DNA of 64,000 nucleotides from Actinoplanes aureus (GCF_015704865.1 NZ_JADQTO010000034.1:1-64000); one strand, 5' to 3'; counted from the stretch's first letter, positions 7,268-15,400 are shown. The notes: a model not told the origin generated them from the sequence alone. Program-made: numbers and translations.

Positions 7268-8368
7268 ATGAACCCTACCCATGATCCTGACAACGCTGCG
7301 CAGCAGTCTCGCCGCGACACGGACGGCCCGGCGGCCTGGCTCGCCGGTCTGCTGACCGACGCCAACCGCTTCCGCGCCCACGTCGCCTCGGCGATGGGCA
7401 AGGCGGCATCACCGGTCCCTGCACTGGAGGAGACCGAGCCGGGTTGGAGAGTTGCCGAAGGGCGATCCTGCGACCCGTGCGTGGAACTGGCGGCGCTGGC
7501 CGAGTCGGCGGGATACGTCCTGACCGACGCAGGCCGCGAAGCGCTCGCCTCGGTGACGGTCGACTTCGCTGACAAGGCTGTCAACGCGGTGCGGCACGGT
7601 GTCACACCGGACCAGATCATGACCGACTACTGGGACGGCGAACCGTGGTTCGAGCAGATCGACACGTGGCGTCAGCATCCCGGCAGCGTGACGCCGGTGC
7701 TGGATGTCCAGTGCAGGTTTGTTGACCTGTTCAGATCGGCGGAGATCGCCGAGGCGTGGGGCGAGAACGAGCTCGATCACGACCGGGTTCCCACCACGGG
7801 CGGCTTCGAGGCCTGGTGCCACGAGCGCGCAGAGCGGGAAACCAGTGACGCCGGGTTCGGATACGTCTTCACCGACGCTGGTCTGCGAGCGCTCGACCAG
7901 ATACCGGCTGCTGAGGCGCCGGGAACGGTGCCGCTGGTGCTGCGCTCGGCTGCCTCGTACCTGGAGCGATACGGCTGGATTCAGGGCGCCTACTACGACG
8001 GCACGACCGGCGTGTTCACGCCGCCGGCGTGCATGGTCGGTGCGATCGGCATGGCCTGCTACGGCGGACCGGTCGACGCTCCGGCGGAACATCGCAATGA
8101 CCCGGGCTACGCCGACTTCGAGCAGGCCGTGCTGCACCTGGACCGGTATCTGCTGGTCGAGGACGGCTCGGAATCGTACGAGTTCAACGACGCCCGCGGC
8201 CGCCGGCTGGAGGACGTGACCCGCGTGTTGCGGGATGCCGCTACCCGACCGGCTGAGGAACTGGTCGACGCCATCAAGGCGATCGACGAGATGAACGACC
8301 GGCTCGCCGAGTCCGGCATCACGGCCGAACAGGTGATCGTCCTGCTGGACGGCGGTGACCTCCAATGA
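7268..8368 (+). CDS. DUF6197-like AICE protein
   Basis: The 366-residue protein has no catalytic motif I know. Its C-terminal half (about residues 218-330) matches the DUF6197 pattern: a helix with LRSAASYLERYGWIQGAYYD, then CMVGAIGMACYG and a helical end. The N-terminal half appears to contain two related segments (SAGYVLTDAGREAL and DAGFGYVFTDAGLRAL), suggesting an internal duplication. The start at 7268 follows GGAAGGAG; an upstream in-frame ATG at 7250 would overlap that SD. The stop overlaps the MazG-like gene by 4 bp (ATGA). Function unknown. Confidence 0.7.
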   Translation: MNPTHDPDNAAQQSRRDTDGPAAWLAGLLTDANRFRAHVASAMGKAASPVPALEETEPGWRVAEGRSCDPCVELAALAESAGYVLTDAGREALASVTVDFADKAVNAVRHGVTPDQIMTDYWDGEPWFEQIDTWRQHPGSVTPVLDVQCRFVDLFRSAEIAEAWGENELDHDRVPTTGGFEAWCHERAERETSDAGFGYVFTDAGLRALDQIPAAEAPGTVPLVLRSAASYLERYGWIQGAYYDGTTGVFTPPACMVGAIGMACYGGPVDAPAEHRNDPGYADFEQAVLHLDRYLLVEDGSESYEFNDARGRRLEDVTRVLRDAATRPAEELVDAIKAIDEMNDRLAESGITAEQVIVLLDGGDLQ

Positions 8369-8820
8369 GCGAGTTGACCGTCCGTGACATCCAGGCCAGC
8401 GCCTGGGCGAACAAGCTCGGCAAGAGCTTCAACACGACGGACGTCGCGCTGGAGTTCGGTCTGCTCTACGGCGAGGTGGCTGAGGCGTTCACCGCGTGGC
8501 GTTCGCAGCAGCCTGCGGCGCTGGCCGACGAACTCGCCGACATCGCGATCTACCTGGTCGGCCTGGCCGAGATGACCGGTGTCGACCTGCAAACCGCGAT
8601 CGCGGCGAAGCTGGCCGTCAACGCCGGACGGATCTACCGGTTCAACCCGGTGGCCGGCATCCTCGTCAAAGCCGAGACACCAGTCGACGGCATCGACTGC
8701 GCGCGGTGCGATGCGGGCTGCGCCAGCAACAACTACAACGGTTACGCCGATCCGGGAGCATTCGGCTACTGCGGATGTTCCTGCCACCGGTCCGCGAAGT
8801 CGGGCGGTGGCACCCGATGA
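8365..8820 (+). CDS. MazG-like NTP pyrophosphohydrolase with Cys-rich tail
   Basis: Residues 1-100 form an all-alpha MazG/NTP-PPase-like domain with the metal-binding pattern ExxE (EVAEAF, about 33-36) and ExxD (DELADI, about 54-58), followed by NAGRIYRF. Such enzymes hydrolyse NTPs or modified nucleotides to monophosphate and pyrophosphate; several mobile elements and phages carry them to tune nucleotide pools or alarmones. A Cys-rich tail (CARCDAGC and CGCSCH, about 115-145) is unusual for the family and may bind zinc. The gene is translationally coupled on both sides by 4-bp overlaps. Confidence 0.82.
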   Translation: MSELTVRDIQASAWANKLGKSFNTTDVALEFGLLYGEVAEAFTAWRSQQPAALADELADIAIYLVGLAEMTGVDLQTAIAAKLAVNAGRIYRFNPVAGILVKAETPVDGIDCARCDAGCASNNYNGYADPGAFGYCGCSCHRSAKSGGGTR

Positions 8821-9494
8821 GCAAGAACACCGTCAAGGCTGGCTTGACGCGCAAACGCGCCAAGCGGCCGGTCGAAACCAGTGAGTTCGACGCCTTCGCA
8901 CGGCGGATCCTGCGGGCCTACGCCCGGCGGGTGTCCGCCGGGGATGTCGAAGCCCTGGCCGCGCTGGTAGCTCTGTCCGCTGAGCTGGACGCGGCGACGC
9001 GTCTGGCCGTGGCCGGGCTGCGCGGCAAACCGTACTCCTACTCCTGGGACGAGATCGCTACCCGGCTTGGCGTGTCCAAGCAGGCCGCGCAGCAGCGCTA
9101 CGGCGACAAGTCCGATCGGCACGCCCTCGACACCCGGCTGACCAAAGCCGGGCTGAGCGTGTCCGTGGCGACCCTCGTGCAGGTGTTCGCCGACCACCAT
9201 CCCGGTGACCCGGCCGCATCACGCTGCCCGGGTTGCGGCCACCGCTACGCCGACGGGCAGCGCGACTGCCCGACCAACGCCACCGTCCGCCCGCTGTTGC
9301 GGCGACGGCGGCACGAGAACGACGACGCGGTAGCCCGACTGTCCCCTGTCCAGTTCGCCGACCTGATCGGAACCACCAAGACCCGCACCACGCGGGCACT
9401 GGCTGGTCCGGCAGTTCGGCCCGTCGGGGCGGAACCACACACGGACCAGCTCTTTCACCTGCTCGACCTGAGCGGAAAGGAGCCCCTGCTATGA
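8817..9494 (+). CDS. HTH and zinc-knuckle protein
   Basis: This 225-residue protein carries a sigma-region-4/MarR-like HTH at about residues 72-95 (YSWDEIATRLGVSKQAAQQRYG) and a Cys knuckle CPGCGHRYADGQRDC at about 137-151. It is probably a DNA-binding regulator of the element; the HTH class is common in AICEs and Streptomyces plasmids. The start at 8817 overlaps the previous stop; longer frames upstream are shadows. Its 5' coding region contains one arm of a 29-bp inverted repeat whose other arm follows the rep gene. Confidence 0.7.
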   Translation: MSKNTVKAGLTRKRAKRPVETSEFDAFARRILRAYARRVSAGDVEALAALVALSAELDAATRLAVAGLRGKPYSYSWDEIATRLGVSKQAAQQRYGDKSDRHALDTRLTKAGLSVSVATLVQVFADHHPGDPAASRCPGCGHRYADGQRDCPTNATVRPLLRRRRHENDDAVARLSPVQFADLIGTTKTRTTRALAGPAVRPVGAEPHTDQLFHLLDLSGKEPLL

Positions 9495-9985
9495 CCCACT
9501 CCGACCTGACCGAGATCAGCAACAACGTCGTCGCCGACGCGATCACCGAGGTCCAGGCCCAGATCGCCCGGGTCGACACGAAAGCGTCGATCCTGACCGG
9601 CCTGTCTCTCGGAGCACTGACCGGTGGTGCCGCGCTGGCGGGCAAGGCCCACCTGCACGGCTTCGCCCTGGCGGCTGCGGCCATGACCGCTGCGCTGATC
9701 GGTGCGGCGATCGTGCTGCTGGGTCTGGCCATCCGGCCGGCACTCGGCGGCAACTACGGGTTCATGCGGTGGGCCACGCCTACCTTCACGGACTTGTGCG
9801 CCGACCTCGTCGACACGGTGACCAACAAGTGGCAAGGCCACGACGACGACGCAGACGCCGTAGCCCTGTGGCTGCTGGCCCGGTCCGCCCGCCGCAAGTA
9901 CCAGCGGGTGCGCCTGGCCGTCGACCTGCTCGGTGCCGCCTTCGGCTGTGCCGCGCTCACCGCATTCCTCTCGGCACTGGATTGA
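9491..9985 (+). CDS. Pycsar-effector-like (DUF5706/PycTM) membrane protein
   Basis: This 164-residue protein fits the PycTM/DUF5706 pattern: an amphipathic helix EVQAQIARVDTKAS (about residues 19-32) leading into a first membrane helix, a second at about 56-80, RPALGGNYGF, then LLARSARRKYQRVRLAVDL (about 126-145) and a last membrane helix. In Pycsar phage defence such proteins disrupt the membrane when a cyclic pyrimidine nucleotide is made by a partner cyclase. No cyclase is encoded beside it, so it may respond to a host or distant signal or have another role. It is coupled to the upstream gene by ATGA. The family assignment rests on motif recognition. Confidence 0.7.
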   Translation: MTHSDLTEISNNVVADAITEVQAQIARVDTKASILTGLSLGALTGGAALAGKAHLHGFALAAAAMTAALIGAAIVLLGLAIRPALGGNYGFMRWATPTFTDLCADLVDTVTNKWQGHDDDADAVALWLLARSARRKYQRVRLAVDLLGAAFGCAALTAFLSALD

Positions 9986-10001
9986 CGGGAGGAGCCAGGT
10001 G

Positions 10002-10283
10002 ATGACGACGGGAACGGTTTACCTACTGCATTTCGACCGTCCGTACGCCCACGCCGGGCACTACACCGGCTGGACCACGGACCTGGCCGCACGGCTCGCC
10101 GAGCATGCGGCTGGACACGGTGCCCGCCTGCTGGCGGTCGCCAAGGCTGCTGGCATCGGCTGGACGCTGGCCCGAATCTGGACCGGCAGCCGAGCCGACG
10201 AACGAGCCCTCAAACGGCAAGGCGGCGCTTCCCGGCGCTGCCCGCTGTGCGGCGTCACTCCCCGCAACGGAGACCGCCGATGA
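10002..10283 (+). CDS. Small GIY-YIG nuclease-like protein
   Basis: The 93-residue protein begins with the GIY-YIG signature (VYLLHFD ... HYTGWTTDLAARLAEH, residues 5-32), followed by a basic helix and a C-terminal CPLCG. Family members cut DNA and occur in UvrC, homing endonucleases and mobile elements. The canonical Tyr of YIG is kept as YTG; the catalytic Arg could be in LAARLAEH. GGGAGGAG lies 7 nt before the ATG. Its stop overlaps the next start by 4 bp. It may process element DNA; this is inference. Confidence 0.75.
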   Translation: MTTGTVYLLHFDRPYAHAGHYTGWTTDLAARLAEHAAGHGARLLAVAKAAGIGWTLARIWTGSRADERALKRQGGASRRCPLCGVTPRNGDRR

Positions 10284-11293
10284 CTACCATCAGCGGCCGT
10301 CGCTGGGCCTACATCGGTGCCGCCCTCGGCGGCACGGTATCGATCGCCGCGAACGTCGCACACTCCTTCATCCCGCCCAAGGAAGTCGCCAACCCTGCCG
10401 ACTGGACACCCGAAGCGGGTGCCGTCGTCGGCGCGGTCGTCTGGCCCGTCTTCCTGTTCGTCGCCGTCGAGATCTTCGCCCGCGTGGCGTGGCCGACGCG
10501 CCTGCACTGGCAGCTGATCCGCTGGGTCGGGCTCCTACCCGTCGCCTTCGTCGCTGCCCTGGTGTCCTATCGGCACCTGTCCGGTCTGCTCGCCTTCTAC
10601 GGCGACGAGACCATCGTGTACATCATCGGCCCGCTCGCTGTCGACGGGCTGATGATCGGGGCCACCGGAGCCATCCTGGCCACCAGCCAACCCCGACACA
10701 CCACCTCCGTATCCGCCCCGGCCGTCCCGGGCACCACCGGTGTCCCGGCCCCGACCCTGCCCGCCGTCCCGGCACCCAACATCGCGCCGCGACCGGCAGA
10801 CAACCCGACGCCGTCCCCGGACCCGGCCCCGACGCCGGAACCCGTGACGGCCGCACGTGCCGACGCCGTGCCGACCCCGGCCGACGTTGCCACCCGGGTC
10901 ACCGCAAGCCCGACGACCATCCCGCTACGACCGACCGCCGCCCGGCCGGCCACTGCTGGCAGCTCTAAGCCCCGACCCCGCAAGACCGCATCGACTGCCT
11001 CGGCTGAGCCGCTGGCCGCTCCTGCCGCCGACATTTCTGTCACCGAGCCGGAGCCCGCACAGCTGCCCCTGCCGATGGCCGTCGACCCGGCCTTGCTGGT
11101 CAAGGCTCGGCAGATCGCCGAGCAGTACCGCACCGAGACGGGCAGCCCGATCAAGGCAGGGCAGCTCGCCGCCCGCCTGCGAGTGAATTCCGAGGTGGCA
11201 GCACAGGCCCTGGCCGTGCTCGACCTCGACCCGCACCACCCCACCGATGAGATCCCGACCGTCAACGGCACGCCTGTGAAGGCGACCCGGTGA
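10280..11293 (+). CDS. DUF2637-like Spd membrane protein
   Basis: This 337-residue protein has four membrane helices in residues 8-135, ending in the DUF2637 signature SYRHLSGLLAFYG ... GPLAVDGLM. A long Pro/Ala/Thr-rich linker follows (about 145-265), then a small HTH-like C-terminal domain (IKAGQLAARLRVNSEVAAQALAVL, about 293-317). DUF2637 proteins of Streptomyces plasmids include Spd proteins required for intramycelial spread. The C-terminal domain may contact DNA. It is coupled on both sides by 4-bp overlaps. Confidence 0.8.
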   Translation: MTTISGRRWAYIGAALGGTVSIAANVAHSFIPPKEVANPADWTPEAGAVVGAVVWPVFLFVAVEIFARVAWPTRLHWQLIRWVGLLPVAFVAALVSYRHLSGLLAFYGDETIVYIIGPLAVDGLMIGATGAILATSQPRHTTSVSAPAVPGTTGVPAPTLPAVPAPNIAPRPADNPTPSPDPAPTPEPVTAARADAVPTPADVATRVTASPTTIPLRPTAARPATAGSSKPRPRKTASTASAEPLAAPAADISVTEPEPAQLPLPMAVDPALLVKARQIAEQYRTETGSPIKAGQLAARLRVNSEVAAQALAVLDLDPHHPTDEIPTVNGTPVKATR

Positions 11294-12156
11294 CCGTCTC
11301 CACGTTGAGCGTCGTACCTGAAGCAACCGCTTCGGGTACGGCCCCCTGCGCTGAGCCGGTCCGCTTTTACCTCGGCACCCATCAACCGCACTGGCTGCGC
11401 CTCGGGGTGCCGCTGTTCGTCTCCGACCGGCGGCTGCGCCGCTACCGGCAGCTGCCGCGTGCGGCCGCGCCGTGGGCGCTGGACTCCGGCGGGTTCACCG
11501 AACTCAGCCAGTACGGCACCTGGGACACCGGCCCCACCCCGGCCGTCTACGCCACCCGGGTCCGCCGCTACCGCGACGAGATCGGCCACCTCGCGTGGGC
11601 CGCCCCGCAGGACTGGATGTGCGAACCGCCGGTGCTCGCCAAGACGGGGCTAAGCGTCGCCGAGCATCAGACCCGCACCGTCGACAATTACCAGCAGCTT
11701 CGGGATCTGGCGCCCGGTCTGCCGTGGGTGCCGGTCGTGCAGGGCTGGATACCCGGCGACTACCTGGCCTGCGCCGACCGCTACCACCGGGCCGGGATCG
11801 ACCTCACCGGGCTGCCGTTGGTCGGGGTCGGCTCGGTATGCCGCCGCCAGTCCACCGCCCTGGTCGGCGAGATCCTCACCGTCCTGCACCGCGCCGGGAT
11901 CACCCGGCTGCACGGGTTCGGCTTCAAAACCCTCGGCCTGGCCCGGCACGGCCACCTGCTCGCCTCGGCCGACTCGATGGCCTGGAGCGCCCAAGCCCGC
12001 CGCCAACCCGCCCTGCCCGGCTGCACCGGCCACCGCAACTGCGCCAACTGCCTCCGCTACGCGCTGGCGTGGCGCACCCGCGTCCTCACCGCGATCGCCA
12101 CGGCGACGGCACAGCCTGCCCTGTTCGGCCTCGACCCGGCCGGGTGGCCTGCATGA
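11290..12156 (+). CDS. DpdA-like deazapurine transglycosylase-family protein
   Basis: This 288-residue protein resembles the short actinobacterial branch of the DpdA/TGT family. Visible motifs are FYLGTHQPHWL (about 26-36), ALDSGGFTEL (about 63-72, like the DSGGFQ loop of tRNA-guanine transglycosylase), AAPQDWMCEP (about 104-113) and HGFGFKTLGL near residue 210. Cys residues near the C-terminus (CTGHRNCANC) could form a zinc site as in TGT. DpdA inserts preQ0 derivatives into DNA in the Dpd modification system; no other dpd or queuosine genes are nearby, so the substrate would have to come from the host. It starts at GTG overlapping the previous stop (GTGA), which couples it to the operon. 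Confidence 0.75.
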   Translation: MTVSTLSVVPEATASGTAPCAEPVRFYLGTHQPHWLRLGVPLFVSDRRLRRYRQLPRAAAPWALDSGGFTELSQYGTWDTGPTPAVYATRVRRYRDEIGHLAWAAPQDWMCEPPVLAKTGLSVAEHQTRTVDNYQQLRDLAPGLPWVPVVQGWIPGDYLACADRYHRAGIDLTGLPLVGVGSVCRRQSTALVGEILTVLHRAGITRLHGFGFKTLGLARHGHLLASADSMAWSAQARRQPALPGCTGHRNCANCLRYALAWRTRVLTAIATATAQPALFGLDPAGWPA

Positions 12157-13676
12157 CCACCGAACTCACCGCACCCGCCTGGTACCGCCAGTCAGCCGAC
12201 CTGCGCCTGCAAGCCGTCGCCCGCGCCGCCCGCGCCGACTTCCAAGCCTGGCTCAGCCACGTCAAATCCGCCTCCGCGTGCACGCGGCCGGTCCGGCTGG
12301 CCGGCACCATCGCCACCGTCGAGGCCGCCACCGGCCGACTGCTGGCCGAGCGTGCCACCGCGGACATGCCGGACGGGGTGATCTACAAGCCGTGCGGCAA
12401 CCGCCGCGAGTCGGTGTGCCCGGCCTGTTCCGAGGTCTACCGCCGCGACGCCTACCAGGTGATACGTACCGGGTTGGTCGGCGGCAAGGGCGTCTCCGAG
12501 CAGGTGGCGCACCATCCGGCCGTCTTCCCCACGTTCACCGCCCCCAGCTTCGGCGAGGTGCACACCCGCAAGGTGCAGGGGCACACCTGCACGAAGCGCA
12601 CCGCCTGCGACTGCCGCCCCGAACCGTGCCACGCGCGCCGCAACCTCGTCACATGCCCGCACGGCGTGCGGCTGGCCTGCTACGCCCGCCACGAACTCGG
12701 CGACACCCGGCCCGGCACGCCGCTGTGCCTGGACTGCTACGACCACGACGCGCAGACCGTGTGGAACCTGGCGGCCGGCGAACTGTGGCGCCGCACCACC
12801 ATCGCCGTCAACCGCTACATCCGGCGACTGTGCCGCCAGCGCGGCCTGGCGAACGTACCGGTCTGCTCGGCCACCACCGGCAAGGTGCGGATGGTGCCGC
12901 CGGTACGGCTCTCGTTCGGCAAAGCCGCCGAGATGCAACGCCGCGGCGTCATCCACTTCCACGCCATCGTGCGCCTGGACGGCATCGACCCGGCCGACCC
13001 CACCGCGATCGTCCCCCCGCCTGCCGGGATCGACGCCCAGGACCTGGTCGACGCCATCGACCATGCCGCCGCCACGGTCACGTTCACCACCGACCCGCAC
13101 CCGGCCCGGCCCGGCGGCTGGCCGATCGGCTGGGGCGACCAGGTCTTCACCAAGGTGATCACCGTCGCGGGCAAGGGCCAGGTGACCGATGCCCAGGTCG
13201 CCGCGTACCTGTCGAAGTACGCCACCAAATCCACCGAGATCACCGGCCACACCTCGCCCCGCCTCGACCACGCCGAGACCGACACGGTGCGGCTGTACGC
13301 CAACCCGGTCGGCACGCACGTCGAACGCCTGGTGTCCTCGGCGTGGGTGCTCGGCCGGTATGCGGACTGGCGGCGGCTGCGCCGCTGGGCTCACATGCTC
13401 GGCTTCGGCGGCCACTTCCTGACGAAGTCGCGCCGCTACGGGATCACGTTCGCGACGTTGCGCAACCGGCGGATCGTGTTCCGGCGGGCACAGAACGCCG
13501 GGCCGGAGCAGACCGAGCCCGGCGAACAACCGACCACGCTGGTCGTCAACTTCCTCCAGTTCGTCGGCGCGGGCTGGCACACCACCGCCGACGCCATGCT
13601 CGCCAACACCTCCGCCGCAATGGCCCGTGAGCACCAGCAGGCGGCTCGGGAGTACCTGAGCACCACTGCCGCCTGA
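12153..13676 (+). CDS. RepSA-like rolling-circle replication initiator
   Basis: This 507-residue protein is the replication initiator of the element. The HUH metal motif is HFH at residues 268-270 within RRGVIHFHAIVRLDG, and candidate nicking tyrosines are Y352 and Y356 in AYLSKYATK. An N-terminal zinc-finger-like region has many Cys/His pairs (CPAC at 89-92, CDCRPEPCH at 152-160, CLDC). These are the hallmarks of pSAM2 RepSA and related AICE/plasmid initiators. It begins at the ATG overlapping the previous stop; the much longer upstream frame is a shadow. The intergenic region after its stop carries a palindrome that may be the origin. Confidence 0.9.
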   Translation: MTTELTAPAWYRQSADLRLQAVARAARADFQAWLSHVKSASACTRPVRLAGTIATVEAATGRLLAERATADMPDGVIYKPCGNRRESVCPACSEVYRRDAYQVIRTGLVGGKGVSEQVAHHPAVFPTFTAPSFGEVHTRKVQGHTCTKRTACDCRPEPCHARRNLVTCPHGVRLACYARHELGDTRPGTPLCLDCYDHDAQTVWNLAAGELWRRTTIAVNRYIRRLCRQRGLANVPVCSATTGKVRMVPPVRLSFGKAAEMQRRGVIHFHAIVRLDGIDPADPTAIVPPPAGIDAQDLVDAIDHAAATVTFTTDPHPARPGGWPIGWGDQVFTKVITVAGKGQVTDAQVAAYLSKYATKSTEITGHTSPRLDHAETDTVRLYANPVGTHVERLVSSAWVLGRYADWRRLRRWAHMLGFGGHFLTKSRRYGITFATLRNRRIVFRRAQNAGPEQTEPGEQPTTLVVNFLQFVGAGWHTTADAMLANTSAAMAREHQQAAREYLSTTAA

Positions 13677-13731
13677 CGCGCGTTTCAGCGTCAAGGCCGC
13701 CTTGACCCTCCGGAGAAAGGAACCGCCTGCC
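13677..13731. other. Post-rep intergenic palindrome, candidate origin
   Basis: Right after the rep stop, GTCAAGGC (13690-13697) and GCCTTGAC (13699-13706) form a perfect dyad around one base. The 29-bp segment 13678-13706 is repeated in inverted orientation, with 25 of 29 matches, at 8832-8860. A hairpin next to a rolling-circle rep gene is a plausible nick or binding site, but I cannot show this. AGAAAGGAA at about 13714-13722 is the ribosome binding site of the next gene. Confidence 0.4.
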
Positions 13732-13935
13732 ATGCCCCGGCCCCGGCCGTTGCTCTCGGTGCGACTCATCGGCCCCGCCGACGTCGTCACCGCACAGAAG
13801 ACCCACCTAGCCGGCCACCTCGCCGCCGTCTTCGGCGACACGGTCGTCTGCCGGACCAGCACCCACCCGGCCAGCCACGCCAACGAGATCCGCGTCTACC
13901 TGACCGTCAGCCGGAGGGAGGTGCCATCGCAATGA
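13732..13935 (+). CDS. Small AICE hypothetical protein
   Basis: This 67-residue protein has no recognised domain. It looks like a compact alpha/beta fold with a central hydrophobic strand and a variable acidic region. It sits between rep and xis, where AICEs often carry a small ORF, and overlaps the xis start by 4 bp. The start at 13732 follows GGAGAAAGGAA. Function unknown. Confidence 0.6.
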   Translation: MPRPRPLLSVRLIGPADVVTAQKTHLAGHLAAVFGDTVVCRTSTHPASHANEIRVYLTVSRREVPSQ

Positions 13936-14117
13936 CCACCGACACCGTGAGCGAGAACCTGTGGTCGATCGAGCGAACCTCGCAGTACCTCGGCGTTCCG
14001 GTTGGCACCCTCTACCAGTGGCGGCACCGCCGGACCGGCCCCCGTGCGCGGAAGGTCGGCCGTCACCTGCGTTACGACCCGGCGGACGTGCGCGCCTGGT
14101 TCCGGGAGTGTGCCTGA
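13932..14117 (+). CDS. xis: Excisionase, MerR-like winged HTH
   Basis: The 61-residue protein is a helix-turn-helix excisionase: LWSIERTSQYLGVPVGTLYQWR (about residues 10-31) forms the HTH and RKVGRHLRYDPADVRAW (about 40-56) the wing and following helix. Such proteins bend att DNA and steer the integrase toward excision. It overlaps both neighbours (ATGA with the upstream gene, TGATG with int), the standard xis-int arrangement in AICEs. Confidence 0.9.
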   Translation: MTTDTVSENLWSIERTSQYLGVPVGTLYQWRHRRTGPRARKVGRHLRYDPADVRAWFRECA

Positions 14118-15319
14118 TGCCGGTCGACGACCTGTGGTATCTGAAAGAGCGTGGTCCGGACGGAAGTCGTCTGCCGTCCAGGAAGCACGGCCGGGGCAAG
14201 CGTTGGCGAGTCCGGTGGACCGACGATCAAGGCGAGGGCCGTGAACGGCTTTTCGAGCGCAAGGTCGACGCTGAGCGCTTCGACGCGAATGTACGGGCCG
14301 ACGTCAGCAGGGGCCAGTACATTGATGACCGGGCCGGGCGGGTTACTGTGGCCACCCTCGCCGAGCAGTGGCGGGCGAGCCAACTGCACATCGACAGCAC
14401 GGCTATCCGCGTTGAGCATGCCGTCCGCTTGCACATCGTGCCGGGCCTCGGACAGCTCCAGGTCGGGCAGGTGCGGCGGAGCAAGGTGCAGGCATGGGTG
14501 CGGGACCGGAGTTTTGTACTGGCGCCGACCACACTGCGAGTGGTGTACGGCTACCTGAACGCGATGTTCGCGTCGGCGGTCCGGGACCGGCTGATCGCGA
14601 GTTCGCCGTGCGTCGACATCCGGCTTCCCGGCATCGATCGCGGTAAAAGGGTGATCCCGACGCCTGCGCAGGTGCACCGGCTTGCCGGGCTCATGCCGGA
14701 TCGGCTGTCGGCGGCGGTCTACGTTGCTGCGGGATGCGGCCTGCGGCTGGGGGAGGTGCTCGGCTTGGAGGTGGAGGACATCGACTTCGAGCGTGCCGAG
14801 CTGTCAGTGCGGCAGCAGCTCAAGTCGCACAAGGGCCGCTCGCCGTACCTGGGCCAGCCGAAGACCAAGACCAGCGTCCGGACGGTCGAGCTGCCGGACG
14901 TGGTGGCGGCGGCACTCCGGAAGCACCTGGAAACCCTGGGAGATCCGGTTGAGGTCGACGACGACACCGACCCGCGTCGGCCGACTCGGCGGCTCGCCGC
15001 GCTGGTGTTTCGAGGGGCCGACGGTAAGCCGGTGATCGCATCGACGTTCTCGCGGACCTGGACGCCGGTGCGAGCCAAGGTCGGCTTGCCGATGCGGTGG
15101 GGCTTTCATGGCCTCCGGCATTACTACGCGACCCTGCTGATCCATGCCGGGGCGAGTGTCAAGACGGTGCAGCTGGCGCTCGGGCACTCCACGCCGACGG
15201 TCACGCTCAACGAGTACGTGCACGAATGGCCGGACGCTCTGGACCGCACCCGGTCGCTGGTGGACGGGGCACTCGGAAGCGGCGAAACGGCGGCCACGTC
15301 GGCTGGGAGCCGAGCATGA
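14117..15319 (+). CDS. int: Tyrosine site-specific integrase
   Basis: This 400-residue tyrosine recombinase has an N-terminal arm-binding region (about 1-70), a core SAM-like domain (about 75-165) and the catalytic domain. Catalytic residues visible are R210 (CGLRLGEV), H331 and R334 (FHGLRH), H357 (LGHSTPT) and the nucleophile Y367 (NEYVH). It catalyses integration and excision of the AICE between attP and a chromosomal attB. The gene is at the element edge, ending 81 bp before the glnA stop codon, which points to attachment at or just beyond the 3' end of glnA. No tRNA gene is present here, unlike the usual AICE target. Confidence 0.95.
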   Translation: MPVDDLWYLKERGPDGSRLPSRKHGRGKRWRVRWTDDQGEGRERLFERKVDAERFDANVRADVSRGQYIDDRAGRVTVATLAEQWRASQLHIDSTAIRVEHAVRLHIVPGLGQLQVGQVRRSKVQAWVRDRSFVLAPTTLRVVYGYLNAMFASAVRDRLIASSPCVDIRLPGIDRGKRVIPTPAQVHRLAGLMPDRLSAAVYVAAGCGLRLGEVLGLEVEDIDFERAELSVRQQLKSHKGRSPYLGQPKTKTSVRTVELPDVVAAALRKHLETLGDPVEVDDDTDPRRPTRRLAALVFRGADGKPVIASTFSRTWTPVRAKVGLPMRWGFHGLRHYYATLLIHAGASVKTVQLALGHSTPTVTLNEYVHEWPDALDRTRSLVDGALGSGETAATSAGSRA

Positions 15320-15400
15320 CCGCCGTTCCTCAAGTTGTGCCCGAGTTGTGCCCAAGATCATACCAGCGGGTGAAACCGCTGGTCACGAGCTTGGAATGCG
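15320..15400. other. Candidate attachment-site region (attR)
   Basis: Between int and glnA lie a tandem direct repeat AGTTGTGCCC at 15333-15342 and 15344-15353, the right form for integrase arm-type sites, and a hairpin ACCAGCGG / CCGCTGGT at 15362-15369 / 15376-15383 with a 6-nt loop. The hairpin may be the glnA terminator (leftward), part of the att core, or both. No matching core was found elsewhere in the window. Confidence 0.5.
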
